From Streptomyces stelliscabiei (lineage in GTDB: Bacteria; Actinomycetota; Actinomycetes; Streptomycetales; Streptomycetaceae), in NCBI RefSeq assembly GCF_014873495.1, contig NZ_JADBGF010000001.1:7130001-7194000 (forward strand): a stretch of DNA of 64,000 nt, in the 5' to 3' direction. Each line of letters begins with the position of its first letter. Position 1 is the stretch's first letter. Positions 61,384 to 64,000 of this stretch are shown piece after piece. Both the position numbers and the translations under genes were made by a program. Below the pieces are notes generated by a model. It had not been told where the DNA came from, did not search any database, and saw only the letters and a list, made by a program, of their open reading frames with translations.

Positions 61384-62882
61384 GACGCCGCCTGGGTTCG
61401 GTGCGGGCCCGCGCCACCCTCGCCGCGACCGTCGTCGTCGCCGTCGCCCTGGTCGCGGCGGGCACCGCCGTCCTGCTCTCGCTGCGGTTCACCCTCGTCG
61501 ACAAGGCGGACACCGAGGCCGACTCCGTGGCCCGCAACGCCGCCTCGGCGCTGGCGAACGGGTTCGCCTACGACGAGCTGAGGCTGCCGGACGGCGACGA
61601 GAACCCCGTCGAGGTCCTGGACCGCGCGGAGAAGCCCGTCGTGGTCGGCGAGGACGTCGAGGGCATGAACGTGACCGCCGTCGCCTCGGACCGGCTGAAC
61701 TCCGAGAGCAACGACGACGCCGACGACCGGGCGGAGGGCGACCGGGACGCCGAGGACGACGGCACGCTCGGCGCCCGCGAGGTCGCCGACGAGACCTGGT
61801 ACGGCGAGGGCACCGCGACCGTCGAGGGGGTGACGGCGGACTACCGGTTCGCCGCCGTCGACGTGGTCACGCCCGCCGGCGTGCCGCTCACCGTCTACGC
61901 GGGCGCCCCGCTCTCCACCGAGGAGGACGCCGTCGGCACCACGCTGACCACGATGCTCATCGGGCTGCCGCTGCTGCTGCTCACCGTCGGCGGGGTGACG
62001 TACGCCGTCACCCGGCGGGCGCTGCGCCCCGTGGAGGGCATCCGGTCCGAGATGGCCGCCATCACCGCCTCCGAGGACCTCTCCCGACGCGTCCCCGAGC
62101 CGGACACGCACGACGAGATCGCCCGGCTGGCGCGGACGACGAACGAGACGCTGGCCGCGTTGGAGACCTCCGTGGAGCGGCAGCGGGCGTTCGTCGCGGA
62201 CGCCTCGCACGAGCTGCGCAGCCCGATCGCGTCCCTGCGCACCCAGCTCGAAGTGGGCGCGGCACACCCGGAGCTGCTGGATCTGGAGGGGGCGGTCGAG
62301 GACACCGTACGGCTGCAGAGCCTCGCCGCCGACCTGCTGCTGCTCGCCCGGCTGGACGCGGGGGAGAAGCCGCCGCCGGAGGCGCGGTTCGACCTGGCGG
62401 AGGTCGTACGGGAGGAGGTGGCGTCCCGGGAGGGCGTGACCTGGGACGGCGAGGAGTCCGTCGAACTGCGCGGCTCGCGCACCCAGATCTGCCGCGTCCT
62501 CGGCAACCTCCTGGACAACGCCCGCCGTCACGCCCACGACCGGGTCGCCGTCACCCTGCGCACCACCCCGCAGTGGGCGATTCTCCAGGTCACGGACGAC
62601 GGCGCGGGCGTCCCCGAGGCCGACCGCGAGCGGGTCTTCGAACGCTTCGTCCGGCTGGACGAGTCCCGGGCGAGGGACGACGGCGGCGCGGGCCTCGGCC
62701 TGGCCATCGCCAGGGACATCGCCCTGCGCCACTCGGGCACCCTGACGATCGGGGACGCGCCCGGCGGGGGAGCGCTGTTCGAACTCCGGCTGCCCCGCGA
62801 GAGCCAGGGGCGCGGGGCGGCGACACAGGAGGCTCCGCCCCGGGGGCGCGAGCGGCGACGGGGGACCCGCGGCCGAAGCTGA
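61380..62882 (+). CDS. Sensor histidine kinase
   Basis: 500 residues. One N-terminal helix (about 11-33), an extracytoplasmic domain of about 150 residues with an acidic stretch (SNDDADDRAEGDRDAED), a second helix (about 180-203), HAMP, HisKA with His277 (DASHELRSPIASL), and HATPase motifs NLLDNARRHA and GGAGLGLAIARD. Its start overlaps the regulator gene. The acidic sensor loop may bind cations; the matching acidic PepSY protein is worth noting, but a link is inference. Confidence 0.92.
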   Translation: MRRRLGSVRARATLAATVVVAVALVAAGTAVLLSLRFTLVDKADTEADSVARNAASALANGFAYDELRLPDGDENPVEVLDRAEKPVVVGEDVEGMNVTAVASDRLNSESNDDADDRAEGDRDAEDDGTLGAREVADETWYGEGTATVEGVTADYRFAAVDVVTPAGVPLTVYAGAPLSTEEDAVGTTLTTMLIGLPLLLLTVGGVTYAVTRRALRPVEGIRSEMAAITASEDLSRRVPEPDTHDEIARLARTTNETLAALETSVERQRAFVADASHELRSPIASLRTQLEVGAAHPELLDLEGAVEDTVRLQSLAADLLLLARLDAGEKPPPEARFDLAEVVREEVASREGVTWDGEESVELRGSRTQICRVLGNLLDNARRHAHDRVAVTLRTTPQWAILQVTDDGAGVPEADRERVFERFVRLDESRARDDGGAGLGLAIARDIALRHSGTLTIGDAPGGGALFELRLPRESQGRGAATQEAPPRGRERRRGTRGRS

Positions 62883-62895
62883 GGCCGCGGTCCCC
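62861..62895. terminator. Terminator overlapping the kinase stop
   Basis: GGGGACCCGCGGCC (62861-62874) pairs with GGCCGCGGTCCCC (62883-62895) with one bulge, between convergent kinase and MarR genes. Confidence 0.65.
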
Positions 62896-62915
62896 GGCGT
62901 CTCACCGAAGGAGGG

Positions 62916-63392
62916 TCACGGCCTGCCGCGATGGCTCCGGAGGTGATCCGCGATCGGTGTCAGCGACTTGTGCAGTTCCTCCAGCGACTCCTCCGGCAGC
63001 AGGTCGATGAAGTGCCGTCGTACGGAGGCGACATGATGCGGCGCGACCCGCTGCATCGTCTCCAGGCCGTGCTCCGTCAGCACGGCGAACAGTCCGCGCC
63101 GGTCGGACTCGCAGTTCTCCCGGCGCACCAGGTCCGCGTTCTCCATGCGGGTGACCTGGTGCGAGAGACGGCTCTTGGACTGGAGGGTGGCGGCGGCGAG
63201 GTCGCTCATCCGCATCCGGCGGCCCTCCGACTCGGAGAGGTTCACCAGGATCTCGTAGTCGTTCATCGTCAGGCCGAACGGCTGCAGGTCCCTTTCGAGC
63301 TGGTGGGTCAGCAGCCTGTTGACGTCCAGATGGGTGCGCCAGGCGCACTGCTCCGCATCGGTCAGCCAGCGTGTGGCCGTTTCGGTCTCCAT
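62916..63392 (-). CDS. MarR-family transcriptional regulator
   Basis: 158 residues with the MarR winged-helix core (LTMNDYEILVNLSES, RMSDLAAATLQSKSRLSHQVTRME, DRRGLFAVLTEHG). Ligand and targets unknown. ATG at 63392. It runs convergent to the kinase gene and upstream on the same strand lies an AIM24-family gene. Confidence 0.92.
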   Translation of the reverse strand: METETATRWLTDAEQCAWRTHLDVNRLLTHQLERDLQPFGLTMNDYEILVNLSESEGRRMRMSDLAAATLQSKSRLSHQVTRMENADLVRRENCESDRRGLFAVLTEHGLETMQRVAPHHVASVRRHFIDLLPEESLEELHKSLTPIADHLRSHRGRP

Positions 63393-63398
63393 GAATGA

Positions 63399-63404
63399 AG
63401 TCTA
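63399..63404 (-). promoter_or_regulatory. -10 of the marR gene, probably leaderless
   Basis: On the minus strand TAGACT, a perfect Streptomyces -10 hexamer, ends six bases before the marR ATG, so the transcript should begin at the start codon. No good -35 is seen; the AT-rich stretch upstream (CTTTCAACATTTTAGG) may be an operator. Confidence 0.5.
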
Positions 63405-63529
63405 CCTAAAATGTTGAAAGGCGAACTAGTGAGGGTGGGGTCGTTCCGGTCGTACGGACAGGTCGGGTCTTACGGGGGTGGAGCATGACAACGCGCACAC
63501 GTTCGACGTCACACTCCGCAGACTACCGC

Positions 63530-64000
63530 TCACAGCCCGAAGCGACGCTGGAGGTCCCCCAGCTGTCCGGGAAGGCGCGGTGCCCCCGCCGGCTGTCCGT
63601 GGTGACCGGGCACCCCACCGCCACCGGGTACGCCCGGCTCGTGCGGAACCACGCCCGTGGCCTGCTCGGCCATGAGGGTCTCGGAGGACTGGAGCAGGAC
63701 CGTGCCCGCCCCGACGAACTCGAACTGGTGCTCCTCCCCGGAGGCGCCGCCGAGGCCCGTCATCGCACGTAGACCGCCCATGAGACCCGCCATGTAGCCG
63801 TGGTCGTAGTGGTGGCAGGGCGAGGGGCAGTCGGCCCACCCGACCAGGGCCTGCGGATCCACCCGGATGGGGGGTTCCATGAACACCACCGGGCCGTTGG
63901 AGGCCGCCACGAACTTGCCCGTTCCGATGAGGGTCAGGAAGCCCGGAACGATCGACTGCTTGAGCGCGAGACTTGGCTGAAAAGCGAGGAGATTGCCCGA
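63530..64000 (-). CDS. AIM24-family protein (5' end outside window)
   Basis: The frame runs open to the right window edge, giving 156 codons of an AIM24 (DUF124) protein. The recognised region includes LIGTGKFVAASNGPVV, GWADCPSPCHHYDHGY and LGGASGEEHQFEFVGAGTV, followed by LLQSSETLMAE. After the domain comes a 40-residue Gly/Pro/His-rich tail ending at TGA (63530). The start codon is beyond the window. A GTG at 63910 is internal to the conserved domain and should not be taken as the start. Function of bacterial AIM24 proteins is unclear. Confidence 0.85.
   Translation of the reverse strand, partial: SGNLLAFQPSLALKQSIVPGFLTLIGTGKFVAASNGPVVFMEPPIRVDPQALVGWADCPSPCHHYDHGYMAGLMGGLRAMTGLGGASGEEHQFEFVGAGTVLLQSSETLMAEQATGVVPHEPGVPGGGGVPGHHGQPAGAPRLPGQLGDLQRRFGL

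Noticed and set aside
63485..63772. 95-codon plus-strand frame near the right end
   Set aside because: It is antisense to the AIM24-family gene, whose conserved residues lie on the minus strand.

Overview
This is a high-GC actinobacterial chromosome segment, almost certainly Streptomyces. The evidence is the codon bias (many GTG/TTG starts), a complete atpIBEFHAGDC operon, the chiC-chiR-chiS chitinase locus, NucS in place of MutS/MutL-type repair, and the neighbouring coiled-coil genes filP and scy, which are hallmarks of Streptomyces polar growth. From memory, the gene order follows the conserved core of S. coelicolor around SCO5350-SCO5406. The species cannot be named from the sequence.

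Layout. 1-1.45 kb: the tail of an integrase gene facing a tRNA-Arg(CCG), probably the tRNA-proximal end of an integrative element that lies to the left of the window. 1.6-11.5 kb: a single-domain response regulator, nrtL, the aspartate-family genes lysA-hom-thrC-thrB, and rho. 11.7-14.8 kb: a secreted trypsin/FG-GAP protein and an LCP-family cell-wall ligase. 15-18.8 kb: translation genes rpmE (behind a perfect SigR-type promoter), prfA, prmC and tsaC, plus a phosphatase homologue lacking its catalytic Cys. 18.9-21.6 kb: a SHMT-family enzyme and a WecA/TagO-type sugar-phosphate transferase. 21.7-29.9 kb: the ATP synthase operon, with Rex-like and Crp-like motifs upstream. 30-34.3 kb: a DUF2550-type protein, chitinase C behind a classic double-direct-repeat promoter, and its two-component system.

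34.4-45.8 kb: small membrane proteins, a cobalamin adenosyltransferase, a TetR-controlled ABC exporter, hydroxybutyryl-CoA dehydrogenase, a STAS protein, a large membrane-anchored P-loop protein with Arg in place of the Walker A Lys, nucS, a SCO5389-type protein, a luciferase-like oxidoreductase and a small Cys/His protein. 45.8-49.9 kb: two tandem paralogous ABC ATPase/permease pairs. 50.2-55.3 kb: filP and scy. 55.5-58.3 kb: methylmalonyl-CoA epimerase, acetyl-CoA acetyltransferase and MeaB, all of short-chain/propionyl-CoA metabolism. 58.4-64 kb: an MFS transporter behind a remarkable short leader (a six-codon leaderless ORF whose start region can pair with the transporter's Shine-Dalgarno), a PepSY protein divergent from an OmpR-type two-component system with CTGAAG repeats between them, a MarR regulator, and a truncated AIM24-family gene.

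Most of the window is ordinary core genome. The points most worth a second look are the MFS leader RNA, the Cys-less phosphatase homologue, the atp control region, the SigR promoter of rpmE, the 27-codon ORF fitted exactly between prmC and tsaC, the Arg Walker A protein, and the integrase/tRNA junction.
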